From Bombardia bombarda (lineage: Eukaryota; Ascomycota; Sordariomycetes; Sordariales; Lasiosphaeriaceae): DNA of 64,000 bases. This document shows, one piece after another, positions 1 to 10,893 of this stretch. The stretch spans positions 496,001 through 560,000 of the forward strand of contig JAULSR010000002.1 of NCBI GenBank assembly GCA_030512295.1. The letters run 5' to 3'. The stretch's first letter is position 1, and the number at the start of each line of letters is the position of its first letter. The notes under the pieces are model-generated. The model was not told the DNA's origin. It was given only the letters and a program-made list of their open reading frames with translations, and did not search any database. A program made the position numbers and the translations under genes.

Positions 1-2271
1 TTAACAATGATCAGCCTGAATGATATCAATTGTGGGAATACCTTTTTTCTTTCCTCCCCCCTCGTTTTCCGATATTCTTGTCTCAGATCCCGCCCGACCT
101 GTTGGTGACATACAGGAAGAGGGATATGAAGGCACAGAGCTGAAAATGGGCTGTCTGTTGATGGGAGAGTGCCTCGGGGTGGCCGCCTGGGTATTCGGCT
201 CACGACTCCGATTCGCATTAAGGGTGATACTTGCCCTCGTCCTCAATCAAGAACGCTAGACGAAAGAGCGGTAGAATTTACGGTGGTAGATTGCCAATAC
301 CAAAGTCACACACATATTGCAGCGCATCGTCAATGAAGACCGGATCTGGAAGCAGCCCATTTCCCTACCTACCTACCTTGCTCTACCGCAGTCGCTTGAA
401 ACGAACTCGACTCGACAATAAGGAGATAAAGCTGGGGAGGGAACTACCTCTCCGTTGGATTTCTAGCCAAGTTTCATACACCAAACCTCGGTAAATAGCA
501 TCTCTCAAGGACAAACTCTCGATCGACCGATCTACGTATGGTCGGGGGATACCTGACCAATGTGGTATTCTCTGTTCAGTCTCTGGAGGAAAGACAAACA
601 TGGGAAACAAGAAAGAAAGTTAAACATGCCTCCTTTCTACGGATGCGGGGAAAAGGGGGGATTTCGGGCGACCACACAAAAATGGGCGACATGAGTGAAG
701 TGGCTGGAGTGGGAGAAAATTTTCAGGATGGTTGCCGAATGTGGCCTTTTCTTTTTTCCTGTTCCTTTTTATTTTTATTTTTTTTGATACCACACAGTGC
801 TATAGAGTATTAGACGGAGCTTACGGACAACAAACAACAACAATGGCTGGGAATATTGAGTGCCACACGACAGCACTGACAGGAGGACTGAACATATGGA
901 CATAAGTAGTACCCAGGGAGTGGATGGGTGGGTGGGTGTTGTCTTGTGTTGTCTTGTCTTGACTAACAAGGTTACGATAACTTGGTGACGAGCGAACTTG
1001 CATCATGATGTTGTATAAAGAAAGGAAGGGAAAAATAACACCTAGATAAAGAAGAAGAAATTAGATAACAGAAGAAAAAAAAATGTGTAAAATTCACCAA
1101 AATATCGGAAACAATTGAATACCCCGGCAAGAAAACTTGAAGGTATCGTATCTGTACCTAAGAACCGACAGTATGGCTTGGAGATCTTGTCTTGTTTGCG
1201 ACTACCTATTTACCCACCAACCAAGGCCGTTTGCATCATGACGGGAAGGGTTGGTCCTTTGAATTGGGAGAGGGGGGCATCACTTGGCTCGCTTATTGGA
1301 ACGCGAGGCTTGAACCTTTTTTTTTTTTTTGAGCGGGGGCCGCTGAGCGCTGAATAAGATAGAGATGTTTTGTCCCGTCTCTGCTCCCGCGTAGTCGAAT
1401 TGATTCGGCCTTCACGTGGTATGGGGCGCTGGGGAGGACAAATAATGGATGGATGCATTACGTAGTTGGTGGGGTGGTGGTTGGATAAAAAATACCCCTC
1501 CTCCAATGCCCTCTTTAGTTCTCTTTACAGTCGTTCCTGCCCTTGGCTAATGGACGGCTGGGACCGCCAAGCGTGTGCTCTTGCCGTTCGTTCGACGCCT
1601 CTCCCGCTAAAGCATGGCTCTTTCTTTCACTGTGCTGTACGTATCTCCAGGTATCCCGTATCCGTAAACTGCCTGGTTCACTCCTTGCCCATGTACTGTA
1701 CCTAAAGCAACCCCCCTTGACTGATAAAAGCTGTGTTGAAAGAAAGAATGTGCCGCGGCCTACCCCTGCCTGCCTGCCGCGAGAATCTGGGGATCTGGGG
1801 GAGGATGGAAGTAATTGAGGGGTTACCTGAATACGGTTTCACAGTTGCTGTGCAGCCCTAGCCAGGTACCCAGCTGCAGGATGGGACCGAAAGTGTTGCC
1901 TGGATGCTGGATGGATGCACGCAATCAATGATACGAATTTACAGAACCAGGCTCTCCAATCGCGACCCCTTCATCGAACTCGTAACCCATCTTGCCCAGT
2001 GCTGCACTGACGCAGGCCACCCACCCTCTCGAGCTCCTTCAAGGCAGAAGCATTTTGAGGAGGAGGCTCCAAGCAGTTGATTGGTATGCTATGAAACCAT
2101 TCCCATTGTTGGCTGACAGCTGCAGGAGCTTGATGCGTTGTCAGAATCAACTGGCAGCAAAAAAGCAGGCCAAGCATCAGGGGAAGAGAAGCAACCGACA
2201 GCTGTTGAGAATAAGTGCCGGATATCTCCTTGATTCACTGAACCGGTCTGGTGCAACCGTCAGCCGCCGAG
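1..2271. other. No gene recognised; 5' flank of the BTB-like gene
   Basis: No open frame here looks like a protein. The sequence has short A and T runs (T runs near 770-785 and 1318-1331) and a GTGGGTGGGTGTTGTCTTG-type simple stretch near 930-960. I see no tRNA and no convincing exon with splice signals. It probably holds the promoter and leader of the gene starting at 2272 and the flank of an upstream gene outside the window. Confidence 0.5.
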
Positions 2272-5200
2272 ATGGAGACACTCAGGACCACGACCAACAC
2301 CACTAATAGCAGCAGTCTCGACGACAAGTTTCGGCTGCTGCGCGACTGTGTCCAGTGCCTTCGCAACGCCATTGACCCCATCACAAAACCTGGACAGCGG
2401 GATGTAGACGACTTGTATGCCCAGTACCTGGAGATCCGGGACCAGGGCGCCACGTATTGTCGCTCCCTGCTCGATTGTTGCCTCAGACGGACAGACCTTT
2501 TTGGTTCGGCTGCTGAGGTGGAGACGGAGTATTGTGACGGTGACGATGGCGGCAACTGTCAGGAAAGGCGAAGAAGCAGCACATCACGGCCAGCGCTAAC
2601 ATCAATGCCAATTCTATGTCCAGACCAGGTGGCGGATGCTGCGTGGCTAGAGTCGGTCAGGGAGTGGAAGTCGTGTCTTGAGCACTTGGTTGCCGAGCAC
2701 AAGAAGTCACTAGCCGACACATACAAGAGATATGAGCACGTCGCCGCTCCTGAGATCTTGGATGCCTTGTTCGCCGACTGGGAGTCTAGGGCCCGCGTTG
2801 TCAGCCTCTGGGTAAAGAACTTTGGCGGGCCCTACAAGCGAAGGCATGACCAGTTGAATGTTGCTATCAAGTGGCAGACGCAATTCCAACACTACGACCA
2901 GCTCGTGCAGGATCTATCCGACATTGCAGAGCTCTTGAGGCAGCAGGAGTCGGGCATACCGTTCAGTCAGCGAGACATTCAAGAGCACATCATTGCTCCC
3001 CGTGGAGACTCCATTCTCGAGTTCAGTAACGCATCGACCGAGGGGGCGCCAGTCCATCGCTTCCGCGTCTCTTCGCACATGCTCTCCGAGACGTCACCAA
3101 TTTTTGCCCGCATGTTTAGCAAGAACGATTCCGAAGATGGCCGAGAAGATCTAAAAGATGACCTCCCACCACCACCGACCCCCTTTACCTGTGTAGACGG
3201 GTCTCGAGTGCTCGTCTATCGCATGCCGCAGATCGAACTCAATCAAGACTCATCCATGACCATACTACTTCATGCTGCGCATATGCACAACGACCAGGTG
3301 CCTCGAGACATCACATACGAGCAATTCGTGGCCGTCGCTGCAACTTCGATCCGCTACCGCTGCTCTAAGCCGCTCGACCTCGTGGTCGAGCACCGCTGGC
3401 TACCTCAGTGGATACACAAGGCCACTGACGACATTCCAGATGGGTTGGTCTTGATCAGCTACGCCTTCGGCATGCGCTGCCTCTTCAGTCGTGTCACAAA
3501 AACTGCCATCTTGAGCCTCGCAGACGAGAGCGAGCTGCAGGCCAAGAACTGGCCCGCTGCCATCAAAGACAAGATGTGGGCTGTTCGGAGCACAAAGGTG
3601 GCCCAAGTAGTTGCTGCGTGCTCAAGTACCATCTCAGAGTATCTTAACCCCATAAAGGTTACAACGATCAACTCCGGTTCATATTCTACTACCGGGATTA
3701 CAAAGACCAACGAGGTCACCAAGGTGCCCGCGCCCGATATGACAGAGAACCAGGACAAAAAGACAACGTACATCAACAGCTGGCGGTCAAGCCTGGTGGG
3801 CTCACCTCCACGTTCGACAGCCATGACGAGACCGATACAGCCACCACCACCGCCGCCGTCGTCAAGCTCCTTCAGCGCCAACACTCCGACAAGCATAGGC
3901 TTTGCGTCTAGCCCATCCCCGGGGGCGCTCGACTTCTCCAGCACGCCGCGGTGCCCAAAGGGAAGCCATGGGTGCGATGCCACGAATCTCGGATGGCTGA
4001 TGCTTGTGTGCAACGAGCTGCAGCTGCTGTCTGGTATGTTCCAGCCTGCCTTGTCGGCCGGCCTCAAGCCTCCTCCGCAGCGATCTCTTGCCCAGATGCT
4101 CGACGCATTGCGGAGCATGAACAGCCCGCCGCATCCAATTCATCCTGGTCGGGGCGTCTGCGACCCGGCGCCGGCATTTCGTTCTGCTATCAATGATATA
4201 TTCAATAGCGTTTCCGGTTTGACGATTGCAGAGATTGATGGGGTTCGACAGGACTGGGTGGTGTCAAACAAGGGGCTGGATGAGCCCACGGTGGCGGCGA
4301 CGCTGAACTTGAGTGATGATAGTTCGGCGGTGACTGCTCCAATTTCTCGTAGCATATCTATACCAGGAACAGTCTCAGATTCAAAGGTCAAATCCACAGA
4401 CACACATCAGGGTCCGAAGAAACTAGACAGCAGCAGCAACGGTAATGGCTTACCCTCTGCCGTCACAAAGGCACTGAAAGAAGAACACATCTGCGCCAAG
4501 ATCCTCGAGGCAGTCGAGACCTTCGGCGATCTACACGCCGTAGCCATGGTCACGCCGGCGTTCTACACTGCGTACAAGAAGCACGAGCTGGTCATCATGC
4601 GCAGCATTATCAAGGCAGACCGCCGGCGATCCGCCATGACCAAGTTGCTGGCAAACGAGCATGAGAATCAGAATACAAGCTATTCAACACCCACGACACT
4701 GCCGGCTAGGTATAATTCCGCCATGGGGAAGAGGCTGTCCACAATAATTCCCTGCACGGAGGAAGACAAGCGACGGCGACGGCAACGACGACGATTATAC
4801 TTTGACCAAAGCTTTGTCCTGAACGAAGATGATGATGGTTTCGTTCAGGCTTCCAGCAACAGTAGCAGGCGCAATAGCAGCTCTTCTGATTTCGACTCTG
4901 ATTCATCGAATGATGAAACAACTGCCAGTGTCCCCGAGGACGGGAGTAGCACGGCGCCTACCACCCCAGTGGGGAGTACGTCCAGTATCACCACCGATGA
5001 AGAAGACAAAGGAGACCGAGATGACGATTTACCGTTGTCATCCTCACCTCCCGTGCAACTCGCGCAGATTGATGGTTCCACAGCGTATGGTGACAATGAT
5101 GGCGATGCCCTGTTGGTAATGACAGAGGAAGAGGCATATAGAATCATCTGGCCTCACGAAGCAACAGCAGCAGCAGCAGCAGCAAGTCCTCCACAATCAC

Positions 5201-5445
5201 CACGGGCTGCCGCCGCTGCCGCTGTACGACGGCAGCATAATGGCGATTATCCGAATATACTCGATCCGGATATAGACCAGGCCAGCAGCAGCAGCAGCGG
5301 CAGCGGCAGGAACTGTGAAGAGGAAGAAACGCCCAAGTACCGTGCGAGCTGGATTCTCCAAGGCATTGAGGAAAAGTCGCTGCTCATAGCTGGTGATAAG
5401 CAACTCAGGGAGGATTTTGATAGGCGTGTTGGGTTGATTTCATGA
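2272..5445 (+). CDS. BTB/POZ-like domain protein, conserved fungal, 1057 aa
   Basis: This is a single long open frame. The first usable ATG is at 2272 (METLRTT); the frame is open a little further upstream but without an ATG. Residues about 243-370 read like a fungal BTB-type segment: an acidic start, then HRFRVSSHMLSETSPIFARM, a charged and proline-rich insert, and VYRMPQIELNQD followed by a helical stretch. The middle is Ser/Pro-rich and low in complexity. A second conserved-looking segment at about 722-790 (EEHICAKILEAVETFGDLHA, then FYTAYKKHE) resembles the F-box-like helices of fungal regulators. The C-terminus is acidic and rich in Ser, Asp and Ala repeats. BTB proteins usually dimerise or act as cullin-3 adaptors. 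That role is inference here; no catalytic motif is visible. The gene is convergent with the one ending at 6083. Confidence 0.75.
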   Translation: METLRTTTNTTNSSSLDDKFRLLRDCVQCLRNAIDPITKPGQRDVDDLYAQYLEIRDQGATYCRSLLDCCLRRTDLFGSAAEVETEYCDGDDGGNCQERRRSSTSRPALTSMPILCPDQVADAAWLESVREWKSCLEHLVAEHKKSLADTYKRYEHVAAPEILDALFADWESRARVVSLWVKNFGGPYKRRHDQLNVAIKWQTQFQHYDQLVQDLSDIAELLRQQESGIPFSQRDIQEHIIAPRGDSILEFSNASTEGAPVHRFRVSSHMLSETSPIFARMFSKNDSEDGREDLKDDLPPPPTPFTCVDGSRVLVYRMPQIELNQDSSMTILLHAAHMHNDQVPRDITYEQFVAVAATSIRYRCSKPLDLVVEHRWLPQWIHKATDDIPDGLVLISYAFGMRCLFSRVTKTAILSLADESELQAKNWPAAIKDKMWAVRSTKVAQVVAACSSTISEYLNPIKVTTINSGSYSTTGITKTNEVTKVPAPDMTENQDKKTTYINSWRSSLVGSPPRSTAMTRPIQPPPPPPSSSSFSANTPTSIGFASSPSPGALDFSSTPRCPKGSHGCDATNLGWLMLVCNELQLLSGMFQPALSAGLKPPPQRSLAQMLDALRSMNSPPHPIHPGRGVCDPAPAFRSAINDIFNSVSGLTIAEIDGVRQDWVVSNKGLDEPTVAATLNLSDDSSAVTAPISRSISIPGTVSDSKVKSTDTHQGPKKLDSSSNGNGLPSAVTKALKEEHICAKILEAVETFGDLHAVAMVTPAFYTAYKKHELVIMRSIIKADRRRSAMTKLLANEHENQNTSYSTPTTLPARYNSAMGKRLSTIIPCTEEDKRRRRQRRRLYFDQSFVLNEDDDGFVQASSNSSRRNSSSSDFDSDSSNDETTASVPEDGSSTAPTTPVGSTSSITTDEEDKGDRDDDLPLSSSPPVQLAQIDGSTAYGDNDGDALLVMTEEEAYRIIWPHEATAAAAAASPPQSPRAAAAAAVRRQHNGDYPNILDPDIDQASSSSSGSGRNCEEEETPKYRASWILQGIEEKSLLIAGDKQLREDFDRRVGLIS

Positions 5446-6082
5446 GATATGACTTGAGATGATGGAGTTCTTTTGGTTATAAGAGAACGGTGGATGTGTG
5501 GGATAGGGGTATTAATCGTGCAGAAGGTAGGTGTGTATAACGATACGACTGACGACTTCTAGGTAAGGTGATTTACGTAAGAGATATGGCCATGAATAGT
5601 TTCAAAGGTTGGGGGATACTATTATACGACAGTTTGGTCAAGGACCAGTTTAATGTTTAATTTGGCCAAGATGGAGCTGTGCTCTCTTGTCTCGTTTACT
5701 ATCCACCTAGGTACTATTAGTTGTGTCAAATAGCCGTTTACAGGTCCCATTTAGAAAGCAAAGCAAACAGTCACAATAAGCCTTATGCCAGCACTGCTTG
5801 TTGTCATCGCGGTCTTGAAAATATTATTTAAGAAATGTCCTGCGCGTTATGAACGATCCACACGTACTCCTACACACGCGCGCCCGTCCTATCATGCATG
5901 CTCCTGATCATGCCCTCGTATTGATACCCGAAACGCCAAATGCACGCCCCAGAAACATAAACTAGACAAGATCGGTTATTCCCAGCCAACTTTCCACCAT
6001 CACCCAATAAACCAATCCAACGCACGTACTCAAACCTCACGTCTTCCTCATATCCTCTCTCATAGCTGACAATCAGCATGCC
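5446..6082. other. Convergent intergenic region
   Basis: This is the 3' flank of two converging genes. It is AT-richer than its surroundings, and I see no open frame or RNA gene. Confidence 0.5.
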
Positions 6083-7307
6083 TCAAACAGCCCAATAAAC
6101 CTCCACCTTCACACTCTCGACCGAATTCACCCAGGCAGGGAACCTCGCCTTGGCCCAGACGGTCACCACATCGCCCAGTTTGAGCTCGCGCACAAACTTG
6201 CCGTCGCCCGTCGCCCTGCCGCGCCCGGCGCTCTCGAGCAGCGCCGCGCCCCTGTCATCACTCTCATTCTCATTCCCATCAGCCCCCTCCGTCTCCGCCG
6301 CTGTAGTCGCAGCCGTAGTCGCCGATGGCGCGACAATATCATCCGTATAGCTCCACACAACACGATGCTCCTTCACACTGCGGGTCGAGTTGAGATTGCA
6401 CTGGATCTTGAGGTCGTCGCGCGGGTGGAGCGGGTGATGATAAATGTATTCCACCTCTTCCCCTCCTCCTCCTCCTCCTCCACTCCCACCATCATTACCA
6501 TTGTAATCGTTATTGTCATGCGGCCTCGGCACAACGTCAGGAAACACGGTGGCCAGCCCGCCCCCGTCCGTCCTGGTCACATCAAACGACGGCGGCCTGT
6601 CGTCCTCGGTCGTCTTGTTGCACCGCTCCAGGCCGGCCTCGAACCAGGTCCACGAGTGGCTGTAGGTGCCGTGGGAGGCGGGGTCCGTGCCCGACCAGCC
6701 CTGGTCGCGGCTGGCGATGGTGAAGATGATGCGGCGGCACGGGTGCGCGAGGGTGTGCGGGGCCGCAAAGGCGCCGGCGCCCGTGAGCTTCTGGAAGTCG
6801 TCGGGGCCGTACTCCTGCTCGACGGGGCGCGGGGGCGAGAGCGGGGTCTGGATCTGGGATTCCTGCGGGGCCGGGTAGGGCGCTTTGAGGAAGCCGATGG
6901 GGGTTGTGCGGAGCTGGTTGGCGGTGTTAGTCACCTGGTGTTGAGGAAAAGAAGAGGGATGGAAAGGGAACACTGCTTGCCAGGAATTGGTTCTCTGCCG
7001 TGGGCGTGCCGCCTCGCACGGCTTTGGCGCCGCCTGGGAGATGGCTGTAGTGGATCTCGGTGGTGGTGTGTGGCCAGTACTCGGCCAGGTCGACGATGCT
7101 GTCGACGATCTCGGGCGGGAGGATCAGGGCCTTTGTGAGCATGGCCTTGACGACGACGACGTCAATGACGGTGGGTTCGTATGTTCCAGCCATGGCTTTT
7201 TCTTTCGAAGTGCTGTTGCTGTTGTTGCTGTTGTCATCTGGCTGAGGTGTCGTGCCCAGGAGCCAGTTCAGGGGCGCACCCAGCACGTTGGTAATGGCGG
7301 AAAACAT
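6083..7307 (-). CDS. Conserved fungal hypothetical protein with a GC-AG intron
   Basis: Two exons on the minus strand, 7307-6981 and 6913-6083, are joined in phase 0. The intron (6914-6980, 67 nt) starts with GCAAGC instead of GT, has a TGACTAACA branch site and ends in CAG. No GT donor nearby keeps the frame, and splicing joins TAENQF-L to LRTTPIGFL cleanly. The protein is about 385 aa. It starts with a low-complexity Asn/Ser segment and LPPEIVDSIVDLAEYWP, which is F-box-like. A core with RRIIFTIASRDQGWSG and SWTWFEAGLERC follows, then a glycine run, and the C-terminus is GDVVTVWAKARFPAWVN..VEVYWAV. I recognise this tail and core as a family of uncharacterised fungal proteins; the function is unknown. 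A Gly/Glu and Asn-rich linker may vary between strains. Confidence 0.75.
6914..6980 (-). other. GC-AG intron
   Basis: Donor CTG|GCAAGC, branch TGACTAACA, acceptor AACCAG|CTC. It is phase 0. GC-AG introns are a small minority class in fungi. Confidence 0.75.
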
Positions 7308-8053
7308 TGGGACTGATAAGGAAGTAGGCTAGTTGATTGTCCACCTAGGGGAAGCGCCAGGTAGATCAGGGCAACTACGTAAGTTTCCAAGGCAGAGAGG
7401 CCTCCCCAAGTTGAGACGGAATAAGATCAGTGCTGTAAGTGTGCGGAGCAGCTTGTGTCGTCAGGTCCTGGTAAGCATTTGACCAAAGATGCGCGGGTAG
7501 TTATCAAGGTCTCGATGCAATGACAGATGATGAATGTTCAATATCAACAATAGTGAGTCCTACGGAGAGTTGCGTGCGCATTAGATAGACAGCGCCAGGG
7601 TCCAGGGAGCCTCCAGACAGACAGACAGACGGCTGCAGCCTGCAGGCAGGAAGATGCCAAGATGAGTGACATCACCCCACTACTCTAACCAGTCCGTACT
7701 AGTGCTGCCCCACCACCTCCCCGCGATAAACCTAGAACCATCCATAATAGTGTACAACCAAGTCCGACCCCCAGTAACCAGGACCACCCCACAAAACCAA
7801 TCCGGGGACCCACACTTGAACATCATCGGCCCCAGCCGGGCCAGTCATAACAGCCATAAGCAATGACGAATTAGTTCGCGATTACCAAAGACTTTTCAGC
7901 CAAGGCGATGGCAGGGGAACCTTTCTTAGTTCGTTCCCCACACTCTCACGCCCACCATGTCTCCATGATGAATCCAAAGATCGCTGCCGCGGTATTATTA
8001 CTGGCTTCTTCCACAGACAGACGCAGCAGCGCAAGTCATAGCGACAGACCACC
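7308..8053. promoter_or_regulatory. Divergent promoter region
   Basis: This intergenic region lies between two divergently transcribed genes (starts at 7307 and 8054). It contains an ACAGACAGACAGAC simple repeat near 7616-7631 and CA-rich stretches. No specific transcription-factor site can be assigned. Confidence 0.4.
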
Positions 8054-9658
8054 ATGAAGTGCCAACGACTGACCGCGGCCCTTGCTGCCTCGAGTGTGTC
8101 GAGTGCCTCGCGCACAGGCCAGACGGCCCTGCTCTGTTCACGGCGGTTGCAGTCACAGCTCCATTTGCAATCACAGCCCACCGCGAGGACCACGAGACGC
8201 CACTTACACACTCAGCAGCCGCGGCGCAATGGCGGCGCCTCAAATCCCGCCATGGTCTTTCCCTGCCTCGACGCCCTCGAGACCAGATCGGCCACGCTGA
8301 AGAAGGCAAAGAAGGAAGCAGCGCGGTCTGATGCGAGCGGCCCCGAGCCCTCGTACACGGCCGGCGCAACCCAGACACATCACTCCAGCGAACCCTTCCT
8401 GCTCGACTGGGGCGGCGTGCTGCCCGAGTTCGACATCGCATACGAGTCGTGGGGCGCCATGAACGCCGACAAGTCCAACGTCATCCTCTTACACACTGGC
8501 CTGTCGGCATCGTCACATGCCCACTCGACCGAGGCGAACCCGCAGCCGGGCTGGTGGGAGAAGTTCATCGGCCCGGGCCTGTCCCTCGACACGGACAAGT
8601 ACCACGTCATCTGCACCAACGTCATCGGCGGGTGCTATGGCTCCACGGGCCCCAGCAGCGTCGATCCGGCCGACGGCCAGCTCTACGCCACCCGCTTCCC
8701 CATCCTCACCATGGAGGACATGGTGCGCGCCCAGTTCCGCCTGCTCGACGGCCTGGGCGTCACGAGACTGTACGCCAGCGTCGGCTCCAGCATGGGCGGC
8801 ATGCAGTCGCTCGCCGCGGGCGTGCTGTTCCCCGACCGCGTCGGCAGGATCGTCTCCATCAGCGGCTGCGCCCGCAGCCACCCCTACAGCATCGCCATGC
8901 GCCACACCCAGCGCCAGGTCCTCATGATGGACCCCAACTGGAACCGCGGCTTCTACTACGGCAGCGTCCCGCCCCACGCGGGAATGAAGCTCGCCCGCGA
9001 GATCGCCACCGTCACCTACCGCTCGGGCCCCGAGTGGGAGCAGCGCTTCGCCCGCAGGAGGGCCGACCCCAGCAAGCCCCCGGCCTTGTGTCCCGACTTT
9101 CTCATCGAGACGTACCTCGACCACGCCGGCGAGAAGTTCTGCCTCACCTACGACCCGAACAGCCTGCTCTACGTCAGCAAGGCCATGGACCTGTTTGACC
9201 TGGGCAGAGAGAACCAGCAGGTCGCTGCGGCCAGACGGGCGGAGCGCCAGTCCGAGCTCAAAGACGGCGTAGCCGCGGCTGTCGATGCGCCATCGTGCAG
9301 CTTGACGCTGCCCGACGAGCCATACCAGGAACAGGAGGGAGAGTCTGCTGCTGCTGCTGCTGCTGCTGCTGACGCTGACGCCGGCAACCTCGAGATACAG
9401 AGGGGCGCCAAGCCGCCTCAGGATCTGATCGATGGTCTGTCGCCGCTGCGCGACCACCCGGCTCTGGTGATGGGCGTGGCGAGCGACATCTTGTTCCCGG
9501 CTTGGCAGCAGCGCGAGGTGGCCGAGGCGCTGAGGCTGGCCGGGAATAGGAATGTGGCGCACTACGAGCTGAGCGAGGAGCAGAGCATGTTTGGGCATGA
9601 TACATTTCTGCTTGACGTGAAGAATGTCGGCGGTGCGCTCAAGAACTTTTTGCAGTAG
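8054..9658 (+). CDS. Serine O-acyltransferase of the homoserine acetyltransferase fold (cysA/cys2 type), mitochondrial
   Basis: The protein is 534 aa and intronless; the ATG follows ACCACC. It is an alpha/beta-hydrolase-fold acyltransferase. The nucleophile lies in VGSSMGGMQ (Ser about 246), the acid in GVASDILFP (Asp about 478) and the base in MFGHDTF (His about 515). The segment GGCYGSTGPSS is the pattern I associate with the fungal serine branch (A. nidulans cysA, S. pombe cys2), not the MET2 homoserine branch. Enzymes of that branch acylate L-serine for cysteine synthesis. The first 50-65 residues are Arg/Ser/Gln-rich with almost no acidic residues, as in a mitochondrial presequence. A low-complexity insert containing an Ala run (9344-9370) sits before the last conserved block. 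The serine-versus-homoserine assignment is inference from motif memory; the fold is certain. Confidence 0.85.
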   Translation: MKCQRLTAALAASSVSSASRTGQTALLCSRRLQSQLHLQSQPTARTTRRHLHTQQPRRNGGASNPAMVFPCLDALETRSATLKKAKKEAARSDASGPEPSYTAGATQTHHSSEPFLLDWGGVLPEFDIAYESWGAMNADKSNVILLHTGLSASSHAHSTEANPQPGWWEKFIGPGLSLDTDKYHVICTNVIGGCYGSTGPSSVDPADGQLYATRFPILTMEDMVRAQFRLLDGLGVTRLYASVGSSMGGMQSLAAGVLFPDRVGRIVSISGCARSHPYSIAMRHTQRQVLMMDPNWNRGFYYGSVPPHAGMKLAREIATVTYRSGPEWEQRFARRRADPSKPPALCPDFLIETYLDHAGEKFCLTYDPNSLLYVSKAMDLFDLGRENQQVAAARRAERQSELKDGVAAAVDAPSCSLTLPDEPYQEQEGESAAAAAAAADADAGNLEIQRGAKPPQDLIDGLSPLRDHPALVMGVASDILFPAWQQREVAEALRLAGNRNVAHYELSEEQSMFGHDTFLLDVKNVGGALKNFLQ

Positions 9659-10893
9659 TGTGTGGGTAGGTATAGGTACTGCGTGCGTCGTGTAGAAGTA
9701 CATGTCGGAGCCTCTACAAAATCGCAAGTCGGTACCACCTGATCTTTTGTATATAAGGTATCTATGTTGGCTAAATACTATACTGCTGTCAATTGCAGTG
9801 GTAAGCTATCTGGGTTGCTGAACAGGTTGCTATGTACCTATTTAAGTCTACAGCACCAGGCGGGTGATTACTCATAATGCAGTTTCGTTCGGTTAACATA
9901 CCCCTTTTTCTTCCCTACATCGGCAATTTGTATTGTTTTTGGGGATGGAGCTGCGTGCGAGATGTTGCACCATGACCATTTCGCTTTCGGACCTACCTTA
10001 ACAGCGACGATAATCACCGGCGCGCCATCATACAGAATGCTGCAATGTCGATGTTATGTGTCCATGTGTTTCCTAGCCCCTGTTTTGAAAGCGATCCGGC
10101 AGCATTGTAAGCATCAGACCGCACGACATACACTTTAATCGCGTCAAGTTCACTGTCCAATGCAGTGTCGATTCTATAACAGTGGTACCTTAATTACTAG
10201 GAGTCTTCTCTTATTAAAATATTTGAACTGGAAACACTGAGACTACCTAGTCCATTTGTCTTTTTGTTTTCTGTACTGTCTTATTACTACGTCTAATTGA
10301 CGGTGTTTTCAATCGCTGAAAGAAATGGTACCAAGTGGAGGGAAGAGAAGGAGAAGCTGGAGACCAGATTAAGAAGATAGGAAACCAGACTGAAAAAAAG
10401 CTGTCTACCTCAAGTGCTACAACTGCCTTTGCCATTCGATGCCAGAATACCCCGGTGCTTGGCTTTTGTGGCGGATATGGATGAGTTGAAGTTGTGGATG
10501 GGCTGCAAACCTCAACACCAGGCCATGGCGTCGCCTTTCCCGATTTGGCCAATTAGGCATGGTGTGAATGGCATCACACTCGGGTTTCTGACTTTTTGAT
10601 GAATAAACATAATTAATGGCGGGCTTTGCGGACTTTACGCCTAACTCAGGGTACACTCACCTCATCTTGCCCGGACTTATCGACCATCTAAGAAGACGAG
10701 AGAGGAGGAGGAGGAGGAGGAGGAGAGGGGGGATGTTATAAACCAGACTGTTTACTCCCACATCGAGATACAGAACTTGCCTGTATATCTCACAACCACC
10801 ACCGCGACAGAATCACACACACGCACACGCACAAGCACACACAAAAATTACCTACTTTCCCAGCCACCAGCTCAGCTTAACAACACCCTCACA
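9659..10893. other. Intergenic region
   Basis: No gene is recognised between the acyltransferase stop and the SDR start. The sequence is AT-rich. A CA-rich leader lies just before the SDR ATG. Confidence 0.45.
10699..10727. repeat. (GAG)n microsatellite
   Basis: A run of about nine GAG/GGA triplets precedes the SDR transcription unit. Confidence 0.85.

Noticed and set aside
1..2271. Possible small genes at the left edge
   Set aside because: Frames under 110 aa on both strands, with no motif or splice structure.
6365..7138. 257-aa plus-strand open frame
   Set aside because: Antisense of the GC-AG intron gene; Arg/Val-rich with no motif.
8513..9727. 404-aa minus-strand open frame
   Set aside because: Antisense of the serine acyltransferase; Gly/Ala/Val-rich composition typical of a shadow.
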